A stretch of 64,000 nucleotides of DNA from Thereva unica (lineage: Eukaryota; Arthropoda; Insecta; Diptera; Therevidae). Both the position numbers and the translations under genes were made by a program. The stretch spans positions 167,414,516 to 167,478,515 of the forward strand of contig OX465281.1 in NCBI GenBank assembly GCA_949987705.1. The letters run 5' to 3'. Of the stretch, positions 11,266 through 22,467 are shown piece after piece. A model generated the notes under the pieces. It worked only from the letters and a program-made list of their open reading frames with translations. It did no database searches and was not told the origin of the DNA. Positions within the stretch are counted from its first letter, which is position 1. Each line of letters begins with the position of its first letter.

Positions 11266-11685
11266 ATATTCGAAACGAAATTTTTTTCGGCCAACCAACT
11301 TCATTTATTAACTAAATTTGACATGTTAATGCGAACAGTTATTTCAAGTTTTTTTTTAGAATATTTTAAAATAAACCAGTGGCGTAAATAACGCCCTCAC
11401 AAGCCCCGGTCGCGGGAGGGCGCCATAAAGTCAGGGGCGCCATCATGTCCCTTGATAAATTAACAACAATAAATGAATTATACAATATTCAACATTATAG
11501 AAGAGATTCCAGACGAATTTTGATGGCACCTTTCAAGAGCCGCGGACAGGGTGGCAATAACAGTTGATTTTTAAAAATATACAATTTATGTGATAAAAAG
11601 CGTCGATCAAAAAGCGCCAAAAAACAATCTCGCTCTACCCTGATCAAGGACTAAGGCCGTTTGCTGTGCAACCTTCCGTGCCCAT
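11266..11685. other. Mixed repeat remnant with one hAT-like end
   Basis: At about 11377 the sequence ccagtggcgtaaataacgcc resembles the CAGTGGCG terminus of hAT elements, seen complete at 22476. A matching right end was not found, so this is at most a solo end. The rest is not assigned. Confidence 0.35.
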
Positions 11686-11689
11686 ACAA

Positions 11690-12180
11690 TACAGGCTAAT
11701 CTGGACTTTTCTTAAAGTATTGCCGGGTGGACTAGTGTGGTACACGGATGGCTCCGAAACAGGGACTGATGGGAGCGCCGGATTCTAGAGTGAAAACCCC
11801 AGATTCAGTGGATCCATAAGCCTAGACACCTAGATAAACTTAGGCCTAAAAGATCCTGCAGGACCAAGTCAAAATTAGTTAGTGACTGCCAACGTGCTTG
11901 GCGAGCTGGGCGTTATCAATCAAGTTACCCCAACGTCAATGAAAAGGCGCTTGCCCCGGTGAAACGGCGTTTCGAAATTGCATTTATAAGACCAGACCCG
12001 GCTATGGGGCGCCCACCAACATGCACAGTAGAAGCGATGTCAGGACACTGGTTGCCTTGATTACCGGACTCAACGCACAGGAAGGGCAGAGGACGTTGGC
12101 AGAGGCCTTGAGGATGATGAGTAAACCGTCCACGTTCTTTGTGAGTGCTCTCAGAAGTGTTCTGCACGAACTTTGTGGAT
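11690..12180 (+). pseudogene. Non-LTR retrotransposon RNase H remnant
   Basis: The segment VWYTDGSETGTDGSAGF near 11735-11790 matches the start of the RNase H domain found after reverse transcriptase in I-like and related LINEs: a WxTDGS motif with the first catalytic Asp. Downstream pieces near 12040-12180 are consistent with the degenerate C-terminal end of such a protein but are too damaged to prove it. Stops interrupt every frame. Confidence 0.5.
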
Positions 12181-12362
12181 AAATAAGTAGATATTCCTTT
12201 TGCTCAGAGTCAGTGAATAGTCAACCAATTTTATGACAAATTATCAGATGACTTTCAATTCAAGGAGCTCAGGAAAAAATTTCGCATTACTGTATTCAGG
12301 AGATGAGAGATTACTTCTTCGCCAGTAAGTATCACCACCCGTGCACCATTCAAAACAGAAAG

Positions 12363-12600
12363 CGTCAATTCATGCAATGGCCAATGCTAAAGCAGTGGAA
12401 AAAGATGGCATCCCGCCAGAATTGTTGAAAGCCATCTCAAGCCTCATAGCAGATGCGCTGTAGCCAATCCTGGAAAAAGCATGGAACCTGTACCTACCGG
12501 AGGATTGGACGGAAGCTGTCATAGTCAAAATACCAAAAAAGGGGGACCTAACAATATGTGGCAATTGGGGAGGCATATGTCTATTATCTACTGTGGGTAA
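12363..12600 (+). pseudogene. LINE family B fragment, RT fingers region
   Basis: The DNA reads atggccaatgctaaagcagt, then ggcatcccgccagaattg and cctggaaaaagcatgg, and parallels the minus-strand LINE at 55600-55870. There the protein reads MANGKAAGKDGIPPELLKA and PEDWTEG. It is frameshifted and only about 240 bases long, ending at about the point ctactgtgggtaaaac. Confidence 0.75.
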
Positions 12601-14300
12601 AACTTGTCCAACAATATATTATCGTGCTACTTTGAGCTTATGTCGAATAGTTTTTGAACTAGACCAATTTAAAGGTTTCAAAAATCGTCAGAAATTTAAG
12701 ATTTTCGATATTTTGTAAATTTAAAACCGAAAAATCTAAAAAAATGGTGTTTTATTAGTTTCCACCAGAAGAAAAAATATAAAAAACAAATTATATCAAT
12801 CGGAGGTGATGAGGTCCAAACCATTGGTTGATTTGATGTGGAATGACCCACTCGTCATTTTAACGCCTATGGTAAATCTAAATCCCCGGTTATTTCATCC
12901 TAATTTTAGGGGATTCTTAAAAAATCATGTCAAAACATGATATATTCCTTAAAAACCTAAATTACAAAAAAAGCGGCGCTACGAATATTTTTCCGCGCAG
13001 GGAGGTATTACTGTATTTGGACATCACTGCTGAGCAAAAATCAACGCATACTTCGTGAATTCAGCGAGACAAAGCCAGATAAACTCTTTGATAAAAAGTA
13101 TGCAGAACAGAAAAGGAAAGAAAATTGAAGCAGCTGTTTTCTTTCATAAATCAAAACAAACGAGCAAATATGCACCATTACATTAAGTTTATTCCCATAT
13201 AAACTCATAAAAGTTTAGCTGTTTAGTTGTATGCAAACGCGTATAAAAATGTTGCATTCTCTTTCTGATAGCCAGACATCGTCATTTGAAGAACTTTTGC
13301 ATATAGCTGTTCGCCTTCCACTCATTAACTATATGAAGATGGAAGACTTGTTAATTTCTAGACTTTGGTTCAAGCAAGCAAAGATCGTACATTCGGGGTT
13401 CACCTGTATCTTTTATCTTTTATCGAGTTTGCTTTATATACTAGTAGATATTTCACAAACATTAGGGGCTGATGGTAAAAGGGCGATTCATTACTTTAGT
13501 TGGCACATAAAAAAATTTTAAAATTTGTTTTATGCTTTTCTAGTATTTTTTTTTTTTTTTCAAAATAAAAAAATAAGAATATCTTAACAATTTCCCACGT
13601 AGAAAATATAGTGTTTATATAGAACCCATTTAAATCGATTGACAAGAAGGTCCCTAATCCAAAGAATGACAATAAGAAGCCTCGATAAACTTTATAGATT
13701 CCAATCCTCATCTACACGCAAATCAGATCCCACGTTCCATTAACAAACATTAAATTAATGCCACCGTGGCCGTCGTTCAACGTCCGGACTATTGTTCGCT
13801 AATTAATTGCGGTTGACAGAAGAAATAGATACGAAACGGTTTCAGAACTTCCGACGGCCAAATTTATCCATGCCGAACGTAGACGGAAGGTGGATAAACA
13901 CGTTCCTCCTCAATAGAGAAGAGACCCCTCCAAGTTCAACAACTGTTGGTTACTGGTAAAGAATAGGTAAAGTATTCTCTCTCTCTCTCTTCAATAAGAT
14001 CGTCAACCAAAAGAACGATCAGAGACTATGGAGATATATTTTTTTGTGAATCTCAAAACCATTTCTCCAGCTGTTGGGGACTGTTTGCTCGAGACTCGAA
14101 AGCCGGGTCCAGTCGTCCAGTTTAATGTTTTGGTTTTCTTCCCCGGATCTCTGTCAGAGCGCACCTGGTCTTACCTTCATGCCTATCTATACACATGAAG
14201 TTCTTTGTATAACAGGGTGTCATTGTGTGGTAGCTGTTTAAAATGCGCGCGGGTCTTAAGATCTAACTTACATGCGCCTCCACATTTCCAGTGTTGGTCT
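12601..14300. other. Unassigned stretch
   Basis: No gene recognised. A 20-base word shared with 20630-20655 (ccccggt..cttcatcctaatttta, here near 12882) marks an interspersed repeat. A 96-codon frame at 13231-13521 resembles no family I know. A CT microsatellite lies near 13976-13993. Around 13730-14250 the base composition is more even than in the neighbours, so a host exon or promoter is conceivable, but I cannot support one. Confidence 0.35.
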
Positions 14301-16395
14301 GAGCCTGGGTATCATACCTTTCCTCACCTAATGAACGCGATCAGTGCTAGAGGCATCGCCGAGAGGTTCAGGTATCGTTGTTGATCATCACTGGTTAAAG
14401 TGTTTGTTTTCGTCGGTTCTAAGTAAGTGAAGACCTTCATGATAAAAACGATGTGTCCTGTTGTGAGTGAATGATTTACAACAATAGAAGGGCATTTCCT
14501 GTTGGATTTGTAAAACGACGTTTTTTTTTTAAAGATTGCATGCAGGTTTTTTGTTTTGTGCACGTATGCAGTGCAATTTTGTACCTTTATCTGTGCACCT
14601 TACCCTAAGAATTTTCAAATAATTACTTATCTCAACGGAAGTTGCTATCGGAATTTTTTTTGGTTTCATAGACCTTTTACGCCGGAAGTGTGACGCTGTT
14701 TATATATTTACTATATACTATCATACACAAAACGCAACTTTTGGATTAATCATCTGAAAATACGAAAGTAAATCATCAAACGAAATTAAAATGCTGACAG
14801 CCAGGTTAGTTTCATTCATAGCTTTGTAAAGTTGTAAAAGTTTCAATCGAAAAACAAAAAAAAAATGCGCATTGGACCATGAAGAAAACTGTAGGTGGTT
14901 GACCACGCTTTCTATAAGAGGTGTTAAGTATTGTAATTTCCCAAAATAGAAATAATAATGAAATAAAAAGTGTGTGCTTCAAATGAACTTTAAGTCTCAC
15001 GTTGAAAATCGTTAAGAGTGGATCAACCACCCACATTATTAATCTTCAGCGGCTTGTGACGAAATTGGATATAAAGGAAGTGGAATAGAAGCAAGGTGCT
15101 TGAATCAGCACAGGTTTTTGATTAAATTTAGTAAATCAACTTTTTGTTCTGTAAAAAGAGGAAAGATTTAGGTTATTCTGTAACTGTTAGTAACTCATTG
15201 GGAGATTGACATTCGCATCAGGTTCAGTTGGTTTATTCGTTTTTTACTTACTGCTGGTTTTCTACTACAAAATGCCACAATAAACAAAAAAAATTCACTT
15301 AGTAACTAAAACTGATAATTGCTGGTTGTGTAACTCTAACTAATGTACTCATTTCAAGAATCTGTAAACGCTGTCAACTTTACCATTTAAAGAAAACCAG
15401 ACAAATAAGGCTTTTTATCAAAATCCATTAAATATTTTTGTATTTATCAAAATGGATGTTGGAACAAAAATTCAACAGTTATACCTCTGCAGTATCCTGT
15501 CATACTTTTGTTCAAACCATTTGTCATCATTTTTTATAAAACTAGGATTTTAGGAGGTATTAAGTTTCTTAAAGAGAATTAAGTTCAGGAAAATTCCAGG
15601 CAAGAGTTATGGGAATTTCCTATTCCGCTGATATAACAAGGAAAAAATAATAAAATAGCATTTGTGATCTTCAATACAGTCTTTATTAGCTTAATGCACC
15701 TATAGTCCAGTCCAAACAGGCATTCGTCAATATAGGTATGTAATTTCTCGCTGGAAGCTGGTACAAAACTTGAAACATCACGTTATTCAACTGGTTCCGC
15801 CCTATGAGGGATTAAAGGAGCGTAAAGAAGAAGATAATATCTCTTAAATGTTAAACTTTATCGCAAAAATAAAAATATACATCATGCAATTTCCTACAAA
15901 AAAGGTCCTTATACATTTTTCTTTTTGTGAAATCACGATATCTCAGGAACGAACGAGCGAGATTTTTATTTTCACCGAAATAAGGTCGAATTGTGAAACG
16001 GACCACTTCCTAGTTAAAGCTATATTCAGATGTCGCCTGCTCAGTCAAGAAAAATGAAACATTCAACAAAAGAAGTTCGACGCTTCTAGGAACAGACAGT
16101 ATTGGAAAGAACCCTAGAGAAAAGGATAGTACGATAAAAAACGCAGATAAAGTTGAGGGAAAATGTATAATATGTATTGAAGACGAGAGGACCGATGATG
16201 AATAGAAAAATATGCATAGAGAGACTGACGAGGAGTAAGATATTGAAATACGATGAATCGAGAAGAAAAGTAAAACACATTTTTAATAAGAACAAAAGAC
16301 AATTCCTTAACAACTACATACATACATTCTGAGGGCAGAGGAAAACTCTGCACTAAACAAAACACGGGAAATAAACTACTTCAAAAAAGGCGTTT
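14301..16395. other. AT-rich stretch with a LINE B tail
   Basis: No gene recognised. At about 15797-15842 the sequence ttccgccctatgagggatta, followed by aaggagcgtaaagaagaaga, is the 3' tail of LINE family B in plus orientation. The same tail ends the copies at 49092-49228 and 54960. Confidence 0.5.
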
Positions 16396-16399
16396 AGCC

Positions 16400-16990
16400 A
16401 TAGTGAAGTAAAGAATAGGTGGAAGGAATATTTTAAGGAGCTGCTAAAAGCAAATGAAAGCATCAGACATTTATCAGAGATCCGTCTACAGCATAATGAC
16501 GACACCAGAGAAATAAATATACTATACCTGGAAGAAGTACAAAGTGCCATACGATCCTAAAAAAACAAATCCCCAGGAATTGATAACATCTAATCAACAA
16601 AGCGATTACTATGTTGTATATGCAGGAACGAAAAAGGGCCCTGGAGATTGGAAGCAAAACCTTATCTGTCAAATACACAAGAAAGGGGAAAAATTCAACT
16701 GGACTGGTATTAATGCCAGACAGGAAAGTTGTGCAGAAGCAGCATGTAGTGAATAAATAACAAGCTGGATTTTGAAGAAACAGGTCAAGAATGGACCAAC
16801 TATTTTCAGCAAGGCAAAAAGGTCTTTCGAAAAAACTGGGAATACAATATTCACGTGTGTCATCGACTTCAAACAAGCATAAGACAACATCGACATAAAA
16901 AAATGTATTTGACAATGCTGAACCTAAACATCCCCCTAAAGCTAGTGAAGTTAACGAAAATGACAATAGAAAACACAAGGTTTTCTAATA
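16400..16990 (+). pseudogene. Decayed LINE reverse transcriptase fragment
   Basis: Plus-strand words parallel LINE family A: acaagctggattttgaagaa near 16760 (QAGF), ggaccaact near 16793, and catcgacttcaaacaagcat near 16860 in place of the VDFQ.AYD palm segment. Stops fall in every frame. The long minus-strand open frame over 16463-16978 is antisense to this fragment and has no family features. Confidence 0.55.
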
Positions 16991-17368
16991 CTTCTGGATA
17001 TGATCAGAAACGCACGGAAAACAAAGGAAGCTAAATACAAAGTTTATATTAGACCATGACGAACCGGAAGTGCTAAATTAGCTAAGAAAGGTATCTACAC
17101 ACCATCTATTTGCTTAAAGTCTTTTTCTGGAACATCCACTAGTATCACGAACAATTCGGATATGGAGGGAAAATTTTAAAACGTCAATTATTTGGCAACC
17201 AACGCATATAACTGGAAATATATGTATGGTCAAATGACTTTTGCACTGTATGCATTGTTGTCAGAGATTTAGAATTTAAAAGTTTGTAATCACAGTAAAC
17301 TGGCCTGCGCGAATTGTAACTAAATTGGTGACTAAACTAGAGTCAATGTATCAGTGTTTAATTACTTA

Positions 17369-17799
17369 ATACTGAACTAAATTGAAAAGCAGCGCATTGC
17401 AGCACTGCGCAATGAAATTTAGTCTTCTTGAAACTGAATGTGGCAACTCACACTAACTTCACTGCCTTGCACTACACCGCACTGCACTGCCTTGTCTTAG
17501 ACTAATTTCGAAAAAACTGCTTCACACTGCATGCCAATTTCTAAAAAACTTGATATAAAGTTGTCATTCCTTTGTTGTCAAAATGTATAACGAAAAATTG
17601 ATAAAATTAGTGAGAAATAAGGACTTTCTATACAACAAAAGTCAAAGGGACTACAACAAAATTAATAAAGACTATATATGAGCGGTGAATGTCAAAACAC
17701 TGCTTATGCAATGTGTTTTACCATGTGTGTTTTCTAATAAGCCACTGCAACATACTACACAGTGCTGCACTGCACTGCTTTTCAATCTAGTTCAGTATT
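17369..17799. mobile_element. Inverted-repeat element rich in cactgc words
   Basis: Arms of about 40 bases at 17369-17407 and 17760-17799 (aatactgaactaaattgaaa and its inverse ending gttcagtatt) match with a few differences. The loop contains many cactgc/gcagtg words. No coding content. Confidence 0.6.
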
Positions 17800-17805
17800 T
17801 ATGCT

Positions 17806-18576
17806 CGGTTTCACAGTGCTCACTTAAGCTTTCGTTCAGTTATGAGCTTTCGCTCAACTGATTTTACTATTTCACAGTAATGGTTCAAATGTTGAACTTG
17901 GTTTAAAATTCACTTGAACAGGGACTAAATTTGGCTACTTAAGTCAAAGGTCAGGATATAAGTGAGAAACGTCATTCATTTATACAGTGAACTTATGTCT
18001 ATTTATTGATTGTAATTATAAGTTGATGCTGATGTGACAAGTGACAATCTTTCTATAATAAAGTGGGGGCAAAATTTTGTCACACACATTACTATTAAGA
18101 GAGGCAGTAGACCGAAGGCTTAGAAGACAGTAGGCTTCAACGGCCCTCTGCATAGACAATATTAATACCTTGAGAACCTTAGTGAAGCAGTCTTCTGAAT
18201 TATGCTCCGCCCTTTATCTTGCTTTTATAGGCTATAAGAAAACGTCCCACTCCGTTAAAAGGAGTCATATGGCAGGAACTACTACAACAAAGATTGCCTG
18301 ACAAAATAATAGAATTACTAAAAGGTCCATATAACTATTCCAACTGCAGAGTTCTCCACAATGGAAAATTATCCGACAGCTTTAAGGTGAGGTCAGGATT
18401 ACGATAAGGGTGCCTACTTTCGTCATACACGTTCTTATAGTAATAGACAGCAATTTTTTTTTAAAACTTTACTAGTTAAGGTTACAAACTAGAAAAAGAG
18501 CAACAATTTCACCAAAAGATCAAATTTACTGCTCAATTTCAGCTGAGCGAAAGCTTAAATCGACACTATGAAGCCG
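17806..18576. mobile_element. TIR-like element containing a LINE B fragment
   Basis: The left end cggtttcacagtgctcactt... and the inverse of the right end (cggcttcatagtgtcgattt) share about 36 bases, including taagctttcg and ttcag. The arms are diverged. Inside lies a LINE B fragment at about 18190-18465. Confidence 0.5.
18190..18465 (+). pseudogene. LINE family B fragment, RT palm region
   Basis: Pieces correspond to the LINE at 54960-57200: LPDKIIELLKGPYNYSNCR near 18290-18350, then a VLHNGKLSDSFKV segment near 18355 and a degenerate RQGCLLS region near 18400. Here one Gly/Gln codon of the SGIRQG motif is altered (ggattacgataagggtgcc includes a stop). Not functional. Confidence 0.8.
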
Positions 18577-19455
18577 GGCATTAGTATAATAAAGTTAAAT
18601 AGGGTGTTTAAGTTGATGCATTGGAAAAGAATAAATAAAAAATGGAGTCAGAAATTAGTATACAAACAGAAAATAATTAATTGTTGTACATGAAAAATGA
18701 TCGACAAGAACCATCAAAAACGGGGGGGGGGGGGGGGGTATCTCTGCCCGTTTTTGAGATATGGTGTTTTCAATTTTGTTGTTAGGGAGAAAAGTGTAGT
18801 TTAATAAGATAAAGTAATCCCTCCAACTGCGCGGTAGATACGTTCTACAAAAACAGCGGGCAAACGGAAACCGCGCACTATGAATCCCACTTTGTAGGAA
18901 TTATGCGGTTAAGTTCCAGATGTTAAATAAAATACAAAAAAGAAAACTTTTCTACCAACGAATAATGGTGAAACCTTGGCCGGGCTCCTTTCGAAAGAAC
19001 GATCTTCAGGTCTACAAAAAAAATCGCACTACATATTATCGTTTTCTTTCTGCATGCTGTAAATTCCCTTACTAAACATAATCTATACAAATAGTCCGGA
19101 AGGCAACGTTGCATTTTGGATGGTCACTTCTGATCACTTACTTTTTTTGTAATTGCTGATAATATAAGCAAGAGTCAGACACAACAATCATGGTGGGTGG
19201 TGGGTAGAAAATGTACATATTGCCATGACCAGCCCCACGACTACTCACGCAGCTCACGTCTGGATCATCAATTAACGACCCCAAAGAAGTACTTCCCAAA
19301 AGGACTTAATTGGCATGAAATAACCAGGTCACTTGCACCGCTTCTTTCGTATTCTTTCTAACATCTACAAGTCATGCGTCATCCCGTTTACATGCCCTTG
19401 AGAAAATCTGTCAACTATTTCAACTATTTCATGTTATTTTTATGACATTTGCAAA
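18577..19455. other. Unassigned stretch with a poly-G tract
   Basis: No gene recognised. The notable item is the uninterrupted G run at 18722-18738. Confidence 0.4.
18722..18738 (+). repeat. Poly-G run of 17
   Basis: Seventeen consecutive G residues in otherwise AT-rich DNA. The true length is likely to be uncertain because homopolymer G is hard to sequence. Confidence 0.8.
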
Positions 19456-20244
19456 CTGGGGCCAGTTCGTGTATGGCGAAAACGAAAATTTTTTTTCGTC
19501 TCGGGTTCGCGTAGGTCGAAAAAATTGAAAATTTTCGTCTGAAGCCGACGAAAGGCAGTCGAAAGGCCTTGGGTTATCGAGTTCTTGCATTATTATGAGT
19601 AATAATTTTCAAATATTAAGTCAAACTTTTATAAATTTCATATGGTAATAATTTTTTGAAATTGTAAATCTTAATAGCACAAGCACAAGATTTAAAAAAA
19701 AGTTCCATTCGAAAAATGTATTTACAAAAATATTTTTTATGTTATTTTATTCCATCAACACAAAACAAGATTTATTTTTTGTTTACAAACTCAAAAAATG
19801 TATGTATTCTTCGCAGTAATGTTTTTATTTTAATTTTATTGTTGTTGTTGTTCATTGTTAACTAGCAAGGGCTAGTGTACCCTATAAGGGTCCCTTAATG
19901 ATCCGAGCCTTGCAGCTTAGTTAACCACGAATCTTTGATGTGAATTTTTATTTTATTCAATCACAACACAACACAAAACAAGATGTAATTTTAAAAAAAC
20001 ACTGCTTGTTTATTCAAAAGAACAACAATAATACTTGAGGTATTGACAGTTTGTTCATAAAGTTGTATCTTTTTACAGCGGTTATTGTAACATTTTTCGT
20101 ATTTGAATATTGTGGTTTCTTTCGAGGGCACGAAAATTTTTCTTTCGACCTACGCGAACGCTAAAATTCTTGTCGACAAAATTTTTCGACTTCAAATTTT
20201 TTTCGACCGACTATCGTCGTTCGCCATACACGAACCCGCCCCTG
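19456..20244. mobile_element. TIR element with long sub-terminal inverted arms
   Basis: The left end ctggggccagttcgtgtatg and the inverse of the right end (caggggcgggttcgtgtatg) match over about 22 bases. The arms continue inward with scrambled gaaaattttcgtc and gttcgcgtaggtcg words on both sides (19485-19560 and 20110-20215). The flanks tttgcaaa and tctgcaaa could be an 8-bp duplication with a mismatch and a 2-bp offset, which would suggest hAT, but this is weak. The centre is AT-rich with a short gtt triplet run near 19840. Confidence 0.6.
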
Positions 20245-20649
20245 GTTCTGCAAACAGTTTATGGACTCGTCGAGTCGAGAACGGCTCGCCAAAAACTTGG
20301 TTCTCTACTCGTCGCTTTAACGTATCTTTTGAATAAAAAATCACTCGCCAAAAACTTGGAATTAATAAGGAGCTCTTCGATTTGAAGTCGCTACTACGAG
20401 TCGTCATCGGATCCTCAAAGCGATTTACTATGTTTTTGTCTTTTACAAATCGATTTCGTTCCGATATCGATCTGGTCTCGAAGATTTAGCGACCCGTTTT
20501 CGATTCGATCTCGTCTCGTAATGTTTGCAGGACGTCTACTATACTCTTGCTACCCATACACTTTTATTCACTTGGGTCATAAAAACTACTAACCATGCAT
20601 TATATCGAAATATAACGAAATATGGTAAATCCCCGGTCACTTCATCCTA
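20245..20649. other. Short unassigned stretch
   Basis: A duplicated word ctcgccaaaaacttgg occurs near 20286 and 20343, and tcg-rich palindromic text follows. A repeat fragment shared with about 12880 lies at 20625-20655. No gene seen. Confidence 0.35.
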
Positions 20650-20930
20650 ATTTTAACCTGAGTGAAAGCTTCTTGAACAGCTGTTGTTGTTCTTCCAATG
20701 ATGTCAATGTCGTCTGCAGGCCAGACCGTCCCCTTGTCGGAGTCCATTATAGATGTTGATTGGTCTGGACAGGGTTCCGGATACTTTTACTTGGCTTGAC
20801 ACATTGATCATGGTCAACCTGCATAGTCTTGTCAGTTTGTTGGGGATGCCAAATTCTCTCATGGCTTTGTAGAGTTCTACCCTGGCTATGCTATCATAGG
20901 CGGCTTTTGTAGGATAGCGGAGAATATCTT
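20650..20930 (-). pseudogene. LINE reverse transcriptase palm fragment
   Basis: Minus-strand reading from 20930 gives KAAYDSIARVELYKAMREF, then GIPNKLTRLCRLTM, a VKVSGTLS segment, and NGLRQGDGLAC near 20720. These are palm motifs of a non-LTR reverse transcriptase. Both ends are cut, the right one by the palindromic element starting at 20932. It is similar in kind to family A but clearly a different family. Confidence 0.8.
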
Positions 20931-20931
20931 A

Positions 20932-21474
20932 CCCACCAAAAAAACATTAAAAATGTGAATTAGAAGTTCGTGGGCGCGGAAATTATTTATTGGGACAGTT
21001 TAAAACACACTTATAACAAAAAGAAGTGATATGGATTAGTCAAGATGAATCGTTAATAGCATGAAATAATTAAACACGTGCATTTACGAACGAATTCAAA
21101 GGAATTATACAACTGCCAATTTTTATTTAAAACTCAATAAAATAAAGTATTATCAACCGCGAAAAAGTTTGCTGGCGCGTTCGTTGTATACCTAGCATGA
21201 ATCTTTGCTGAATTCAGTGTGGCTCAGTCTATAGTGTTTCTAATAAAATTTGTTACATTTCGAAGGACAGCTAAGATTCATGCTCTAAAATTGTTGTATA
21301 ATTCCTTTGAATTCGTTCGTAAATGCACGTGTTTAATTATTTCATGCTATTAACGATTCATCTTGACTAATCCATATCACTTCTTTTTGTTATAAGTATG
21401 TTTTAAACTGTCCCAATAAATAATTTCCGCGCCCACGAACTTCTAATTCACATTTTTAATGTTTTTTTGGTGGG
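20932..21474. mobile_element. 543-bp palindromic element, copy 1
   Basis: The left arm 20932-21113 and right arm 21293-21474 are 182-bp inverted repeats, nearly identical (for example one g/a difference near 21398). They surround a 179-bp core (21114-21292). The ends are cccaccaaaaaaacattaaa and its inverse. No open frame. A second copy, also 543 bp, is at 29827-30369 with the core in the other orientation. The target duplication is ambiguous (tta or att). Long arms, no transposase and near identity between copies point to a recently active non-autonomous DNA element. Confidence 0.85.
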
Positions 21475-21483
21475 ATTATTATT

Positions 21484-22237
21484 AACTTCCCAGTATAGGA
21501 AGTTATTGTAATCGGTGCGAAAATCGAAATCGAAAATTTCAACGAATTTTCATCTTTCAAGGTCCCAGGAGCATTTTAAGCAAAAAATTGGGAGGAAGTA
21601 TGTGTGTGTGTGCGTGTGTGTGTGCGTACAGATGTGGTCATTTTTTCCTGCACGATATCGCGCGAACCAAAACTGATATCGACTTCGTTGAGGTGTCGTT
21701 CGAAGCATATTAATCGAAATATGATCTGAAAAGATTTTCATGAAATTCGGTCCAGCCGTTTTCTTGTTTAAGCGGCTTAAGTGATTTTTGTACCTGCACG
21801 ATATCGCCCGAACCACGAAAGATATTGACTTACTTGAGGTGCCGTTCGAAGCGTATTAGCGACAATATAATCTGAAAAGATTTTTATAAAATTCGGTCCA
21901 GCGGTTTTTGGTTTAAATGACTTAAGTGATTTTTGTACCTGCACGATACCGCGCGAACTAAAAACTATATCGACTTCATTGAGGTGCCAAAAAACATTAA
22001 TACATCAATTTTATATACATTCTCGTCATCCTAATCTTGTAAGTGCGCACATTTAGTTTGACATTTTAGCGAAAATATTGATAAACAATTGTGACAAATT
22101 CTCGGTATTATAGATATATTCTATATTGCCTATTGTTCATTTATTATTAAAATATCCAATCATATATTCAACATCCATCATACTGGGAAGTTGATCGTGT
22201 GGACCGAAAGGGTCGAACCCACATCCCAACTAGTTTA
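21484..22237. mobile_element. Tandem-repeat element bounded by aacttcccagtat, copy 1
   Basis: The left boundary aacttcccagtat (21484-21496) is inverted at 22180-22192. The similarity to the second copy continues past it to about 22237 (ggaccg..gggtc..acccac and atcccaactagttta). Inside are three units of about 146 bp, each with cctgcacgatatcgcgcgaa and cgttgaggtg words, and a TG microsatellite at 21599-21627. On the minus strand the right skirt contains gggttcgaccc, which resembles a pol III B box. No protein is encoded. Confidence 0.75.
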
Positions 22238-22467
22238 TTTTACAGTTTAGTCCTTAAATATTATATTACGATTTTATTAATTTTTAATTAGAACTTTTCG
22301 ACGCGCCCGCCGTGGATCAAAAATTCAAAAACACTTGATAAGACTTATCGACGCGTCCGCCACGGATCAAAATTGAAACAATACTCTTCGATCTTAAAAA
22401 TCGATCGCGCTTTAGTTACCTAAAGCTTTCTTTTCGAAAATTCTTTGGTTGCATTTTTCTTCCGGGC
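22238..22467. other. Flank between two elements
   Basis: AT-rich with two tcgacgcg.ccgcc.cggatcaaaa direct repeats near 22298 and 22348. No gene. Confidence 0.4.

Noticed and set aside
13730..14250. Host exon or promoter
   Set aside because: Base composition is more even than the surroundings and a gtaag-like donor can be found, but no coding motif or consistent frame supports it.
16463..16978. 171-codon minus-strand frame as a membrane protein
   Set aside because: It is hydrophobic and Cys/Phe-rich because it is the complement of an A-rich plus-strand LINE remnant; no family features.
22205..22225. tRNA gene suggested by gggttcgaccc
   Set aside because: No A box at the right distance and no cloverleaf can be drawn. 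It is kept only as a B-box-like motif in a repeat.
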